Counted from the stretch's first letter, positions 11,701-22,631 are shown. The stretch: 64,000 bases of DNA from Straminergon stramineum (GCA_963920665.1 OY987267.1:19902001-19966000); one strand, 5' to 3'. Program-made: numbers and translations. The notes: generated by a model not told the origin, from the letters alone.

Positions 11701-13278
11701 TCAAGGAACCGAATTGCCTTCTGTAGACGCGGGCGGTGAGTCCAAGTCGATGGCGGTCCCAGGCGTGCCGACCTGGGTCGTTTTCTTGGACTTCGGGGTC
11801 GTATCCTTCCCCTCTCCTACTGTCACTTCCAGGAACGAATCCGGGAGAGAGATATCCGAGAGTCGGATATTGCGAGAACAGGTTGCTCCCGACAGCATCC
11901 GAGTACTCTCCTCCATCTGGTCCGTTGCCTTCCGTGCCTCCTGCATTGCCGCTTCTACCTGCTCGGCAAAGTCGTTGAGGATCCGCACCATCCGGGTACC
12001 GGATAGCTTCTTCTCCTCATGCACCCACTCGTCAAATAATTTGGCCTTGGTGAGGGTCGTTCCGGTCTCCCCGAACGTGGCCTTCACTTGCTCCATCATC
12101 TGCCGAGCATCCTCTGCAATCGATTTGGTGGCGGCGAAGTTCTCCTGGTGCACCAAGATCTCCGTCTTCATCCAATCCACCTCCTCTTGTAACCGGCGGA
12201 TCTCTGCTTCCTGCTTTCGGGACTCGACCGGATCAGAAATACAGGCCGCCACCTTTTCCGGTAGCTCCCGGTCGGGTGCTGCTCCCACCATCCTCCCGAT
12301 TGCTATCAACATCTTCCTCTTCATCTCCCAATCCACTCGTATATCGCATAAGTTCTTTACGAGCGATTTGAACGGATCATCGGGATCTGATTCTTCTGAC
12401 ACCGTCTTCTCGACCTCCGGCTTCTCCTCTGGGGCCGGGGTGTCGTGAGTGGGCGGCGTCCCCCTCTTGTTGGGAGAGGTCGTCTTCTGCCGTTTGATGA
12501 CCGCCATTGGCGTCTCCTCTTCCTCCGACTCGCTGTTCTCCTTGGGATCGGAACCGGATTCCATCTCCTCATCCGTTTCCGATTCTCCGTATTTCAGGAG
12601 AGTTTCCTGAGCCTTCCACCTCTTCTCCTCCGGTGCGCTCAGGAGATGTTGGGAATGGTAGAGATGCATGAGATAGAGGCACACCGGAGTGGCCCTACTC
12701 TTCCCCACTCTTCCTACGAGTTGGGTGACCAGCTCGGAAATGATCCAAGCCCAATCAACTTTCTGGTCTCCTCTCAGAGAGCCGAAAATAGTGTTGGCGA
12801 GGGAGATAGTTACCCTCGTCGGTTTTTCCGGATGAAGGACCGGAACTAAGAACTTCAGTAGCCGGCGTTGCCGCTCATCGATGCAGTCGTCCGCTGTGTA
12901 TTCGTCTTTCGGGTTCACTGCTCCCCCGAACTTCCCACGGCAGAACTCATCCTTCTGGCTTGCCATTCCTAGTCCTCCTGCTCGGAAACTATAGGCTGTT
13001 CTCCACATGTCTTCCGTCCACAGATGTGGAACGGCTCACGGAGTGTTGTCAAACTCATTGGACAGCTTGCCCAAGAGTTCTTTGACTATGGACTCTTCTT
13101 TAAAGCCCCAGGGTTTATCTACAAAACCTAGGCAGCCCATGGAATTCAAATCTTCCATGAGTTGGGACTTGGCTGGTTCAGTGGAGGAAACAACCGGAAC
13201 TACCTTCCAGAGTTTTACCTCTACTAGGGGCACACTGGAACTGGCCTGTCCACTTCTAGTCCTCCTAAGCTGCGGCAT
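11701..13278 (-). pseudogene. Element A protein: unknown globular plus coiled-coil ORF, one nonsense codon
   Basis: Function unknown. Reading on the minus strand, the start is taken at the Met matching element B (MPQLRRTR, 13278), although the frame is open to 13341. It runs 526 codons to TGA 11701-11703, broken once by TGA at 13036-13038 where element B has CGA (Arg). Layout: about 210 residues of mixed, probably globular sequence containing LHPEKPTRVT and ANTIFGSLRG; an acidic Ser/Glu/Pro linker with a basic patch (KRQKTTSPNKRG); a helical, coiled-coil-like segment of about 200 residues (RRLQEEVDW, ATKSIAEDARQMMEQV); and a polar tail. The central motifs recur in the ORFs of elements B, C and D. 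A gag-like structural protein is possible, but I see no CCHC zinc knuckle. Confidence 0.7.
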
Positions 13279-13552
13279 GGACACAGATTGGTGCGCTTGG
13301 GACCCTTTCCGATACTCCCTCGCTATCTTTCCTAGCCGCACGTCTCGTTCTTACTTTCGCTCCCCGATCTCAACCGGTAATTAAAGCTCGAACGTTCAAG
13401 GACCGCAAGTCTCTCAACGGACACTAATCGCACAGGTCTCGCACAAAAGGCTGTCACGGAAAGCTAGCCGACAGGCACAGAGGCAAACACAGAGCACAAA
13501 CAGCGCTGGGCAAACAAGAATGAGAAAGAATTTGACCTAGGTAGCTCCAGTT

Positions 13553-13562
13553 CTTTTATAGC
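13553..13562 (-). promoter_or_regulatory. TATA-like box upstream of the element A ORF
   Basis: On the minus strand GCTATAAAAG, about 275 nt upstream of the ORF start. Element B has AGTATATAAG at the matching place (32393-32402). Conservation of position in two diverged copies supports a minus-strand promoter. Confidence 0.45.
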
Positions 13563-14243
13563 CGTTGGACTCCCTGCCACCTCATCCTGACTCATTCCGG
13601 ATTCGATTCGTCTAAGGTATCCGGTCCATCCCTATCCGGTCAGATACCCGTTCCTACCTTTCTACTTCCTGGGATCTGGATTTGAGTAAATCTTTTCACT
13701 ATCTCATTTTCCACTTCTTATTCAGATCTAGATGGTTCCTTAGCTAATTCCGGATACCTATATGTATTTTCCGGTTAGCTTGACCTGGTAAACCAAAAAA
13801 ATCCAGAACCGCACATTGTGACACTTGTGCGTGAAGGCACAAGAGGATAGAAAAAGCGATTGAGGAAGACGCAAGAGAGGCTACAAAGAAATCCCAAACG
13901 ACAGAACCATGTTGTCGAAAGATTCATCATGGGTGAAGCCAATTCCAATTGAAGCATCAGGCAATCCAGTAGAGGCGGACGACATCCTACATCCAACCTT
14001 GATGGAACAAGAGATGCATTGAGGTTGACTAAACGATTGGTGCAAACTAGCGGCGATGGCGTCATGGATCCTGAAGTGCGGAATGTGAACTCAGAGATAG
14101 AACATGAAGTGCCAAATGAACGAGTACGAAGGGAGGACGACAAGAATGGTAACCATGATGATAATGATAGGGTGAAGGAGTTGTATGATGATTCTGACCC
14201 TGACGTTGATGAGGTACCTAGTGATTACACATTTTCACCGTAA

Positions 14244-15100
14244 CTTTATAAATATAGATTTAGAGGTAGTGAAGTGGTAATGTAATGCTTTTGCATAATT
14301 TTGGTGTGTTGAAGTTTTCTAGCTTAAGTTCATAGGCAAATAGCCTATAGATGAGTTTTGTGTAGTATCTACTTTAGTATGAAAGCATGATAGTGTTAGA
14401 ATTACAAAGTTCTGTTCAATGTCTTTAGTGTGGACTTCTACAGGTATAAACGTGGAGATCTGAACAAAGTTCATGGAAGTGCAATTAAAGTAGAAGTTCA
14501 TTTATAAGATTGGGTCACTACTCTATTAGTGTGTACAACTTATAAATACAGTAATACTAATTATCCTTACTTTTTTCTTGTTTTTGTATCTATTTTTGGT
14601 GTAATTATTATATCCAATTGCAATATTGGCTTATACACTTCAATAGGAGTAGAAAATTTGAATTAGAAATTCCCAACCATATGTAATAAAAAAATGTAGA
14701 ACTCAGAGGCTCCTATGAATGAGTGAATGACCACAGAATGTGAAGTACTTAATTTAAGGCTTAGGAGAATGCAATGGCACATGGAAACTGAAGGATCCTA
14801 AATCGTGAGCAAGATTGAAATGGTTGTTATATCCATGTTTGCAACTGCAACGGCACACGAGGTTGCTCTTAACCTTTAACGGATGGACTAGTGAGTATGA
14901 AAATCATCTCCAATGGAACTCTATGATGTGATGTACTTGCCTTTCCCCTCACAAAAATACTCATTTCCGGTATGAGGACTCAGTAAGATCTCTCTTTTGG
15001 GAATTGGGACTCAATTTTCAAAGATGGACAGTTGCATTTATGTCGTATATTAGAAGTTCTTATCATCCACGGAACAAAAGAAATTCCTTGCGTATGGGAT
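14244..15100. repeat. AT-rich DNA with a dispersed repeat (about 14880-15080)
   Basis: No gene. The part around 14885-15080 resembles 48711-48925: both share AAATCATC, a Gly-rich stretch AAAAATACTCATT, AGTTGCA-TT-TGTC-T, ATCA-CGGA-CAAAA and AATTCCTTG in the same order. It may be the 3' part of the hAT element or a small non-autonomous relative. Confidence 0.5.
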
Positions 15101-15104
15101 AAAG

Positions 15105-15310
15105 CCAAGATCGCCCTTTTCTTTACAGCAGCAGTCGCTTTTATACCCTCCGTCGCCTTGAGTTGGACCCGCAATCGCCTTGGGTTGGAGCCGAAGTCGC
15201 CCTCATTTTGGGACCCGCGGTCGCCTTGGATTTTGGACCCGCAGTCGCCCTCATTCTGGGACCCGCGGTCGCCCCACCTTACCCACACGCGCCCCACCCG
15301 CAGTCGCCTA
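15105..15310. repeat. Fourth GCGGTCGCCC cluster
   Basis: CCCGCAATCGCC, CCGAAGTCGCCC, CCCGCGGTCGCC and CCCGCAGTCGCCC recur about every 25 bp, all in the same orientation as in the other clusters, interleaved with TTTGGGACC. It lies about 0.9 kb beyond the hAT stop codon, so the hAT gene is bracketed by such clusters (6000-6170 and here). Confidence 0.75.
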
Positions 15311-15527
15311 TGGTGACATGGTCAAAGCTTTCCACGTCTCTGTTGTCAACTCGCCACGTAAGATAAAAAATTTGGCTGCCTTGCCTGAAAACCCTAAACC
15401 CTAATTTCGCGCTCGTCAAATTTGTCTCGTATATGCGACACTCGTCTTATACGACATGCGACATCAGACAAACAACTCGACACCCAAACCCCAAAACATG
15501 TTCGACAGAACAACCTTGACTAAACCT
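15311..15527. other. Spacer, no gene seen
   Basis: Contains a short AAACCCTAAACCCTAA telomere-like word and a few CGACA/GCGACA repeats. No coding or RNA feature recognised. Confidence 0.4.
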
Positions 15528-15594
15528 TGTAGAGGAAATGACCACTTGGTCTCATGGTTCGCTTGTGAGGTGGTTTTAATGGACCGCTAGTTCG

Positions 15595-15718
15595 CTAAGA
15601 CTTTTTACCCCAAGGGGGTTCAAAGCTTTGTTGTCGTTCCCTCTTTTAATACACCGCTAAGACTTTTTATCCTAAAGGGGTTCAAATCTTCGTCGTATGG
15701 GCGGAACCCACTACCTTC
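15595..15718. repeat. Two 62-bp tandem units in repeat E1
   Basis: CTAAGACTTTTTACCC...CAAAGCTTTG and its next copy start at 15595 and 15657. The matching site in E2 has three units (38750, 38813, 38875). Confidence 0.7.
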
Positions 15719-16074
15719 ACACCCTCGTTCTCTCACCAAGGAATGCCACGTCAAGGTTGGGAATAAAGACAAAAAAAAAAGGAAGGGGACTTTGACACTC
15801 AAAGGACTAGCTACACGGGTTAATAACATAAATAACTTGAACTAAAGGCCCCCCAAAGCGACATCGCTAATCACATGGGGGGTTGCTCTAGGGTTAGTAG
15901 ACGGCAAAGCAAAGAGAGTGACCAAAAAGGGGTCGCTCAAGGTTAAACAAACACAACTTCTAGTAATATAGTAAGATAACAAAGTTTCCAAGCTCAAGCT
16001 TGGAAGAGTTAGTACTATACTTCACTCAAGAGGAGAAGGGGTGCACTTTTATACTCTTTCTCGGGCACCCACCT

Positions 16075-19000
16075 TGTCGTATGCGTAGCGTGCGGTAAAT
16101 ACCATTTACAACACCCAAACGTGTAAACTAACTCGAAATATCGTCCTAGGGAATTCTAGTATGTTGTTGCAAGCCTAGGTTATCCGTTCTACCAACTTAA
16201 GCTCTCTCTTTCCGGAATCCAATCCGGATTCACTCTATTTCCAGATTCCGGATCTGTCACTTCACTCACAAACACTGGTTTTTGGTACCTCTGTTTTACC
16301 CTCAGAGGGTCCACCTTTGATTGTATAGAGGGGTAGGGACTCATCACTCGTATTTCTCACTCTTCCTTTTCTCTCAAAACCACAAAACACACACACTTAG
16401 ACCAACTGCTGTGCTGGATTGATTGGAGACAATCTCATAACCTTCCGGATGGCCAACTCGGAAAGCAGATCACACAGATCCGTAACAAGCCTTCTCCACT
16501 ACAACGACAGACCAATAGAGACCGGAACTAAGGTAAGGATTGTAAGTCGTTTGCTAAACTGATCCTAGGGTTTGGCTGACCTTCCGGTAAGTGATATGGG
16601 GTTTCTTCCACTGGTGGTTGCTTATCTCCACACGGAACCCTCCCTGGTATTCCGGATCTGCACCCACACCACTCCTAATCGGATTCTCGTTCCAAGAGTT
16701 TAAAGACACGTGCTCAAGACCAAATTCACTAGTCTAGACTACGTAACAGACGTTCTTCAACACTTAGACCCAAGTCCTCTCAGATCCGGATTCCTCCTTT
16801 CCTCCTCCTCAATTACACTTCACACACTCACAAGGATACACAAGGAAGCTGGATATACAACAGATCAATCCCTGAGGGTCCACTTGGTGGCTCAGATTAA
16901 AATAAGGATGACAAAATACAAATTATAACACTAGGATGGAATGAGAGGCAAACAACCCGCCTCACACTTAAAAACACAAAACAACCCAAAGCCGAAAAGG
17001 CCAAAAAGGGCACCCGGAAATCCAGGTGACCACTCACAACCTTCCCGAAAAATCCGGGAAAGGTGAGATCCTACAAATCCGGAACCCAGTCCCACACCTG
17101 GAAATCCGGATCCGGTTCATAATCAAAATCCTATCTGCCTAACGGAAGATCCTAACTACTTTGCCTTCCGCGCTTTCTTTTGGCTGCTCCCGCCTTGACT
17201 CGCTGGTGTTCGCAGAGATGCCCTTGGTGTTGCCTTCGGGGTTGCCTTCACGGGGGTCGACCGTAACGCCGCCCGGGTTTGTATCTTCCAGATTTCCGGA
17301 GGAGAGTAGTCGGCTTCTTCCTCGTCCTCGTCCTCCGATCCGGTATTCTTCCTCCTCAGATTTCTCAATCTGAGTGATCCCCCTTTCAATCTCCTCGCCT
17401 AGAGACGTCTCATCCAACTCGATGGGCTCGATTTCCTTCCTTGGTTGTTGCTGCTCCTCCACCATATGTTCGAACTCCTCCGGATGAGAGCGGGCCAGAT
17501 TCAACAACCCCCCGATCCGCTCTATTAGTTGGCCACAAGCTTGGGTGTGAGGTGTCGACAGCGGCTCCTTTTCCAGAAGGTTGAAGACTGGGACGAGTGG
17601 AGACACATAACCTCTGGAGGCGCCAACTCTCGTTTTGTATCTGGCTGTGTGCTAGACTCGGGTGCTGACTTCACACTCCCCCGGATTGTCTTCTCCAACT
17701 GCTTGGAGAAAGGTTCCGTGGAGTACCGAAGACTCTCCCGCGGAACTTCCAGTTTCGAAGGTAGCGGCATTGAGGCGGTGAGCTTGACGGGTGTCTCCGT
17801 GTCAAAATGTATCTCCGGAAAGTTGGAGAAGTCCATTACCCGGTCGGGGTCGATCCGCCCAAACAGCTGCCTCATCTCCTTCAGTGTGAGCTCCATCCTT
17901 GAGGAGAAGTCCACTAGTATCCGAATTACCTTGGATCCGGTGAGGTGCCCTTCCTCGGTCAACCAGCTCTGGGTTAGAGCCGCCTTCATCACCATATCGG
18001 CCGGCTTGTCTACCAAGCCGGATAAATTCTTCAGCAATTGGAGGGCTTCCTTCTCCCTTTGCTTCACTTCAACCATCTCGCCTTGCGCCCAGCTGAGTCT
18101 CGCCTGAAGATCTACTTTCTCCTTCTCTAGGACTACGATCTGCTTGTCCTTCCGCTCGAGGACTTCCGGATTTGGAAGTTTCTTCAACGCATCAAGGATG
18201 TCTTCCGGTTCCGTCTTTAGCTCCCGGCCTATCCTCCTGAGCAGATCCGTCAGACTCTTGTGGTACTCTTGCGTTTGGAGTACCCAGTTGAATCCGGTTT
18301 TGAAGAACCTAGATATGCTTCCTTCCTCTTCTTCCGAGATCCTCTGTTGAGCTGGAAGTTTTCCCCACGATGTCGGATCCGTTGACTTCCGGTGCCTCCG
18401 CTCCAAGGGTTGCTCGTCTTCTTCCGGATCCTCGTCTTCTTCCACTGGTAGCTGCTCGGCTATCACTTCTTCTATCAATCCGTATTGAAGGATCGTTGCT
18501 CCAGTGTTGTACTCCACCATCTCTGCATCGCTGAGAAGTTCTGCGTGATGGTACAGATGGAAAAGATATGGCCCTATGGGGCTGGTCTTTCCCTTTCCCA
18601 CATTGGCGGCAAGCTTGGCGACTATGGATCCAATCACCTTGCCCCAACTGACTGGTCTACCCTCAAATGCACCAAATATGGTGTTGGCTACCGTAACCGT
18701 AACCTGGGTAGGCTTTTCCGGGTACAGGATGGGAATCAAGAACTCTAGTACATGCCTCTGCCTTGCATCCAGATAGTCACTAATTGCATACCCTTCCTTA
18801 GAATGGGCAGTGTTCTTGAACTTCCCGACTGTAAACTTGTCTGTCCATGACGCTAAATCGGATCCCTTCTTTGGAAATCCATAAACTTTAGCCCAGACGT
18901 CATCAGTCCAGGTTTGAGGCCTTCCTCTCACTGTCAACTCATACTAGTTGGAAGCACTTACTATCAACTCTTGGATCATTCAGTCATTCTTCACAATCCA

Positions 19001-19559
19001 CAGCCGCATGAATAGACCGACACACCCTATTTCACTGAGGTCATCCTCTAGCTGGGATCTGTCTCTCAGCCTTTCCGGAATAGTTGGACAAACCATCCAG
19101 CCAGTGACCAAAGTCTTCTGGATATCTCCCTCCGCCATCTCAACTATTCAGAAATCTGAAGATACTATCACCTCTCACGCGAGCACTAACTCACCACTCT
19201 TTCACTCAGCTATGCGCGCACAAAACAGTTGTGGGAAAAGAGGAAGAGGAAATGGTAGTGGCGGGGTTAAGTACCCGTCAAAATACCGACCGTTCGTAAA
19301 GCGGATCGTTCACCCGTAACGGGTCCCTATTTCTAGACCGGAAGTCTAGGTACTAGGCTATCGCTATCTGGGTTTCCGGAATCCAGATCCGTCCTGGGTA
19401 CCGTTACGGATTACTTGGAGCATCCGTTCAGTGTTGGTGAGATGTTTAGGCTAAGAGGGTTCTAATCCTTTTTGCCTATTAAGAATTTTGAAAAAATTCT
19501 ATATACTTATACTCCCTTAAATACTAACATGGTTACTTTTAAGATTACGGCTCGCGACA
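16075..19559 (-). mobile_element. 3.5-kb TG...CA element D, nested in repeat E1
   Basis: Begins TGTCGTATGCGTAG and ends GGCTCGCGACA, with a perfect CACCT target duplication (16070-16074 and 19560-19564). The empty site is visible in repeat E2 near 40010-40022 (GGCACCCACCTCCTCTC). It is 3485 bp with no direct terminal repeats and no pol-like frames, and it carries a minus-strand ORF. It is the sister of element C (25632-33627). It shares with A and B only the TGTCG...GACA ends and a distantly related protein, so these are two subfamilies of one element type. Confidence 0.82.
17156..19138 (-). pseudogene. Element D protein: unknown coiled-coil ORF with nonsense codons and a frameshift
   Basis: Minus-strand gene of about 660 codons, read from ATG 19138 (MAEGDIQK). 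In-frame stops occur at TGA 18980-18982 (element C has Arg) and a TAG shortly after (element C has Gln). The long open stretch 18937-17525 continues after a frameshift near 17600 in 17606-17139, and the homologous C-terminal end (SQKKARKAK) lies in yet another frame ending at 17156. The N-terminal 300 residues include LYPEKPTQVTVTVANTIFGAF and a PYLFHLYHHAELLS block, homologous to LHPEKPTRVTISLANTIFGSL and LMHLYHSQHLLS in element A. Then come an acidic linker, a long coiled-coil (RKDKQIVVLEKEKVDLQARL) and a Glu/Arg/Gly-rich tail. Function unknown, not functional in this copy. Confidence 0.65.
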
Positions 19560-20787
19560 CACCTCTCCTCGTTCATCTAAGTTAACCTTATCTTCTTGAA
19601 TTTCCATCCAAAACTCAAGGCTTTCATCCTATACTAGCCCACTAAGCTAACTTTTGGAGATTAACTCCGAATCGCAAACGGATTGTACCATTGGCTTCAG
19701 AAGGCCATTTTTAGATGACAAAAATCCTTCCCCCTTTTCTATTTCTAAAATCACGACGAAACCTAATGCCAACTTAACTCCAAAATTGGGAAAATCCCAA
19801 CTTTGGGGGGTTGACTTTTCTAGCAATAGTAATTAGCCTAGGCTCCTAAGTAGGTATAGGAAGTGAGAAAAGAACTATCTTGGGCCCCATTCCGCTTTCG
19901 TATGCTCCCACTCTGCTGGTCAAACCTGTCGTTACGACTTTAAATTCTATTAATTATCGGGGAATGTTGTAGATTCGGGTACTTCTAACTATCGGAATGT
20001 CATGAAACTTGTTGAGGAGACTTATTAACATAAAAGAAGCTATACTAATTTTTAGTGGAAATTTACCGCCGCCTCGAGAATTTTCAAGAATTTCCCATTG
20101 CAAGTTTGGGTAGTTGATCATTTGGAAAGACATCTTCTAACTATCAGAAAATTCCGAAACTTTTTGTGGAACCCTGCCATGGGATCCCACAACACATGTG
20201 TAGGCTTATATTTTTATTCTACACATCAGCCCGGGGGGCACAAATTCCACCCCCTCGTTTAATTATCGGTGGCCAGAGAATCTTCCACATCGGGGGGAAT
20301 CTTGGCAAATTGACTTCACCATTGATCCTTGAGCATGGATTTAGTCCCAAACCACCCTCTATGGACCTTAGATTCCTCCATGGTTCCATCTTGGTATTTT
20401 CGACATCTACAAGCCAACAATTGGGGGTTCTACTATTTCGTCAATGGAATGGGGAAACTAGAACCTATCTCCGAGAACTAATTCCTATACCTTATCAGAG
20501 TTCCCTCAACCAAATCTAGCTTAGAGTTGTCATTTCCATGTGGGTTTTTGAGCTTGATACGCCCATCACTCATAATTGACCAATTTGCCACGATTAATTG
20601 GATTCTAACCTATTTACAATTCGTGGTTGGGCTATTCTAGCTATAATATTCTCAAACTAGACCAAATACTATATTGGAATGTGACACTCCTATTTTGGTT
20701 CTACACTTTTTTTTGGTCTTTTAGTGTATAAAAGTGCATTTAAAATGACAAAATACCAAAAAAAGAAAAAGCGTGCCCCTGGTGACA

Positions 20788-21800
20788 AATTAGGGACTCA
20801 CAACTGGTGGTTGATGGATAGGCCAAGGGTAGACGAGCTCCCACTTGTAATGTATAGTTAGTGAATCTTTAAAGTTCGAACATTCAAACTATGGAATGAA
20901 AGACGAAAAGCAAATTCAATAGAGACTTGATGGATCCAAATTAAACTTTACAAATCCCATTTCAAATTTTTTCATTGAAAATCTAAAGTGCATCTTTGTT
21001 GTAAATCATTTTTTTCCACAAACATAAAGGTCCATAACACCACAAACGAAGTACAACTCTATTTACAATACATAACCCCTGTAGTTCACAACCCATTGTT
21101 TCATAAGAAACCACTCAAAATTGACACTTACATTAGTTACGTAGCATTGATAAATAATAATAGTGAAGAGCCAAAGAATTATTTTTTAAATTTAGGGGTG
21201 AGGGAATGTTTAACTATTTGCATTTTATATTATAGTACCGTGACAAACTAAAAATGACAATGTGTGGAAGAATCGTTAAAGCCTTCAACAATGTAGATTG
21301 CAACATTATGATATGTAAAGTGAACAAAACATGGTTTTCCATTTCTGCATATTTCACTATTATATTTATTAATTCCTCAGACTTTGAGCCCCTTTCACTT
21401 CAATTTTATTTATTATAATGGAAGGCTCGAAATTTATTGTTTTTCTAATGAAGGGCTTAGAATTACTAACTCTACATGAATGCATGATCAAACATTGAGT
21501 TCAAAGTGTGAGTTAAAAATATCAACAAAGACACTCAAAGTTTCACTCTTAGAAAATTTGTTCACTACACGTAGGTTAAAGATTCTAGGACATTCTAACT
21601 AATCAACACACACTAATGTGAACTATGAGATTGTTATGCCAATGAGTGTGCTCTCTTTTGGGAGCATGAGGACGGAAAATCATTCATCCTAAAATGGAGT
21701 TTATTCCTAAAGGACCATTGTCCCCTTGGGGGACAAAATGGATTTTGGGCAAGTTCCTAGGACCTCAATTTTTAGTGAAACTTTTTAAAACTTTCTTATA
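20788..21800. other. AT-rich DNA, no gene seen
   Basis: Stop-dense. The frame at 20988-21251 has biased AT-rich composition and no protein feature. Confidence 0.45.
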
Positions 21801-21814
21801 AAATAGAAAAAAAG

Positions 21815-22292
21815 ATTAGGTTTGTGCCTTTGTGGGAATATAATTTTTATTTCAATTAGTATCCAAGAGCAAAAGTTGTGCCATCTTAAATATAATTTTC
21901 ATTTTTTCACGTCACCAGGTAGAAAAATAAATTCACAAAAATTTGAAATTACATTTTTCAAATTTTTGCTCTTAGAAATTATATTCTTCTCTACATGTCA
22001 AGCTTTGATTCATTCCATGTACATTGGTGATGTGAAAGTTATGAACAATCTTGTTTTCCGGGCAATATGAGCATCTCCTTGAAAAAATAACTTTGAATGC
22101 TAATATATTTCAATTTGCACGGCCCTAAACCTTGAAATTTTTACCACTTGGTTTGAGACAAGTAAAGTACAAGATCCTATTGTTAGATTCTAAAAAAAGT
22201 ATTATTTTAGTTCTCTAGCATGAACACAACAAAAATGATGGTTTTGAGTGTTTTTTCACCAAAAAATGGCCTTGGTCATTTAGGGGTTAACT
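21815..22292. repeat. Dispersed repeat ending in a GCATTTAGGGGTTAA-like terminus
   Basis: Sections resemble 46190-47005: GGGAATATAA-TTTTATTTCAAT-AGT, and GGTTTTGAGTGTTTTT-ACCAAAAAATGGCCTTGG. The right end, GGCCTTGGTCATTTAGGGGTTAA, matches the terminal repeat of the element at 44063-44702, which suggests one broad family of inverted-repeat elements with diverse interiors. The left end is not fixed. Confidence 0.45.
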
Positions 22293-22631
22293 AATGAATT
22301 CTACGAATTATTTAAATTAGAACATGCTCTAATCGCTTAGAAATTAAGGTTCTCTCTAAGTTTTGTAGAACAAATCTAAGATGGAATGATTTAAAGCATT
22401 TTATATACATAAAAATATGTCTTTTTTGAAATCTTTTGGTTTAAATCTAAGGTCTTTGGAGGATTTTTTTGTGAATGCCAAACTAAAAGTTAAAACCAAG
22501 TCTTCTTCAAGTGTTGTGTAGTTGGGTCAATGTGTTGTAACTTTCTCTCTTGTGTAAGGATTGAAAGAACAATAACATTTTAGATTTCTAGATTTCTAAG
22601 AAAGGTGATGTATTTATCTATCATTCTATCT

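Larger units (their letters stand above)
10425..13823 (-). mobile_element. 3.4-kb TG...CA element A, inserted in the hAT tail
   Basis: Begins TGTCGCAGCACAAG and ends GCACATTGTGACA, flanked by a perfect 5-bp target duplication CTTGT (10420-10424 and 13824-13828). Removing it restores the hAT reading frame. The ends and duplication fit an LTR-retrotransposon integrase product, yet the 3399 bp contain no direct terminal repeats, primer-binding site or pol-like frame. It carries one long minus-strand ORF (see 11701-13278). On the minus strand a TATA-like CTATAAAAG lies at 13553-13562, about 260 bp inside the right end. A plus-strand CTATATAC lies near 11453. It is 80-90% similar by eye to element B (28198-32664). 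Best read as a giant solo LTR or a gutted element. Confidence 0.8.
6414..14243 (+). pseudogene. hAT-superfamily transposase (DUF659 and hAT dimerisation type), nonsense-riddled and twice interrupted
   Basis: DNA transposase of the hAT superfamily. Removing the insertions at 7661-8807 and 10425-13828 (each with one target duplication) joins 6414-7660, 8808-10424 and 13829-14243 into a single 1093-codon frame. The N-terminus has Cys32, Cys41, Cys44 and His58, consistent with a BED-like zinc finger. A DUF659-type core follows, with SDGW (Asp253) and CTDNA (Asp314), the usual first two acidic residues. The hAT C-terminal dimerisation segment lies at about 9367-9570 (MPHQWW, then SLTCSTSSCERN). 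A long polar tail ends in an acidic stretch. In-frame stops are TGA 7554, TAG 9052, 9127, 9472, 9544, 10162, 13848 and TGA 13950. Several replace Trp or Arg expected in the family. No frameshift is seen. The gene is dead, though the reading frame is well preserved. Its 8-bp target duplication and terminal repeats were not found. Confidence 0.9.
15528..20787 (+). mobile_element. Large LTR-like repeat E, copy 1 (interrupted by element D)
   Basis: After removing 16075-19564 the remaining roughly 1.77 kb aligns with 38690-41238: shared 62-bp CTAAGACTTTT...GGGGGTTCAAAGC units, the GGGGTG-ACTTTTATACTCTTTC promoter-like block, TGGCTTCAGAAGGCCATTTT, and TTACCGCC-CCT. It is about 0.57 kb shorter than copy 2 because the segment matching 39010-39590 is absent. 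Boundaries are approximate: the left end was taken at TGTAGAGG, the right at GGTGACA, with no matching duplication. No protein coding is visible. Probably an old solo LTR. Confidence 0.6.

Noticed and set aside
11714..12448. 244-codon + strand frame antisense to the element A ORF
   Set aside because: Ser-rich mirror of the minus-strand gene. The minus frame is conserved with elements B, C and D, while this frame is broken in element B.
10425..13823. Element A as a DNA transposon
   Set aside because: TGTC...GACA ends look like short inverted repeats, but the 5-bp duplication and TG...CA ends in three independent copies fit retroviral-type integration better.
17529..18107. 192-codon + strand frame antisense to the element D ORF
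   Set aside because: Same reason: composition shadow of the conserved minus-strand coiled-coil ORF.
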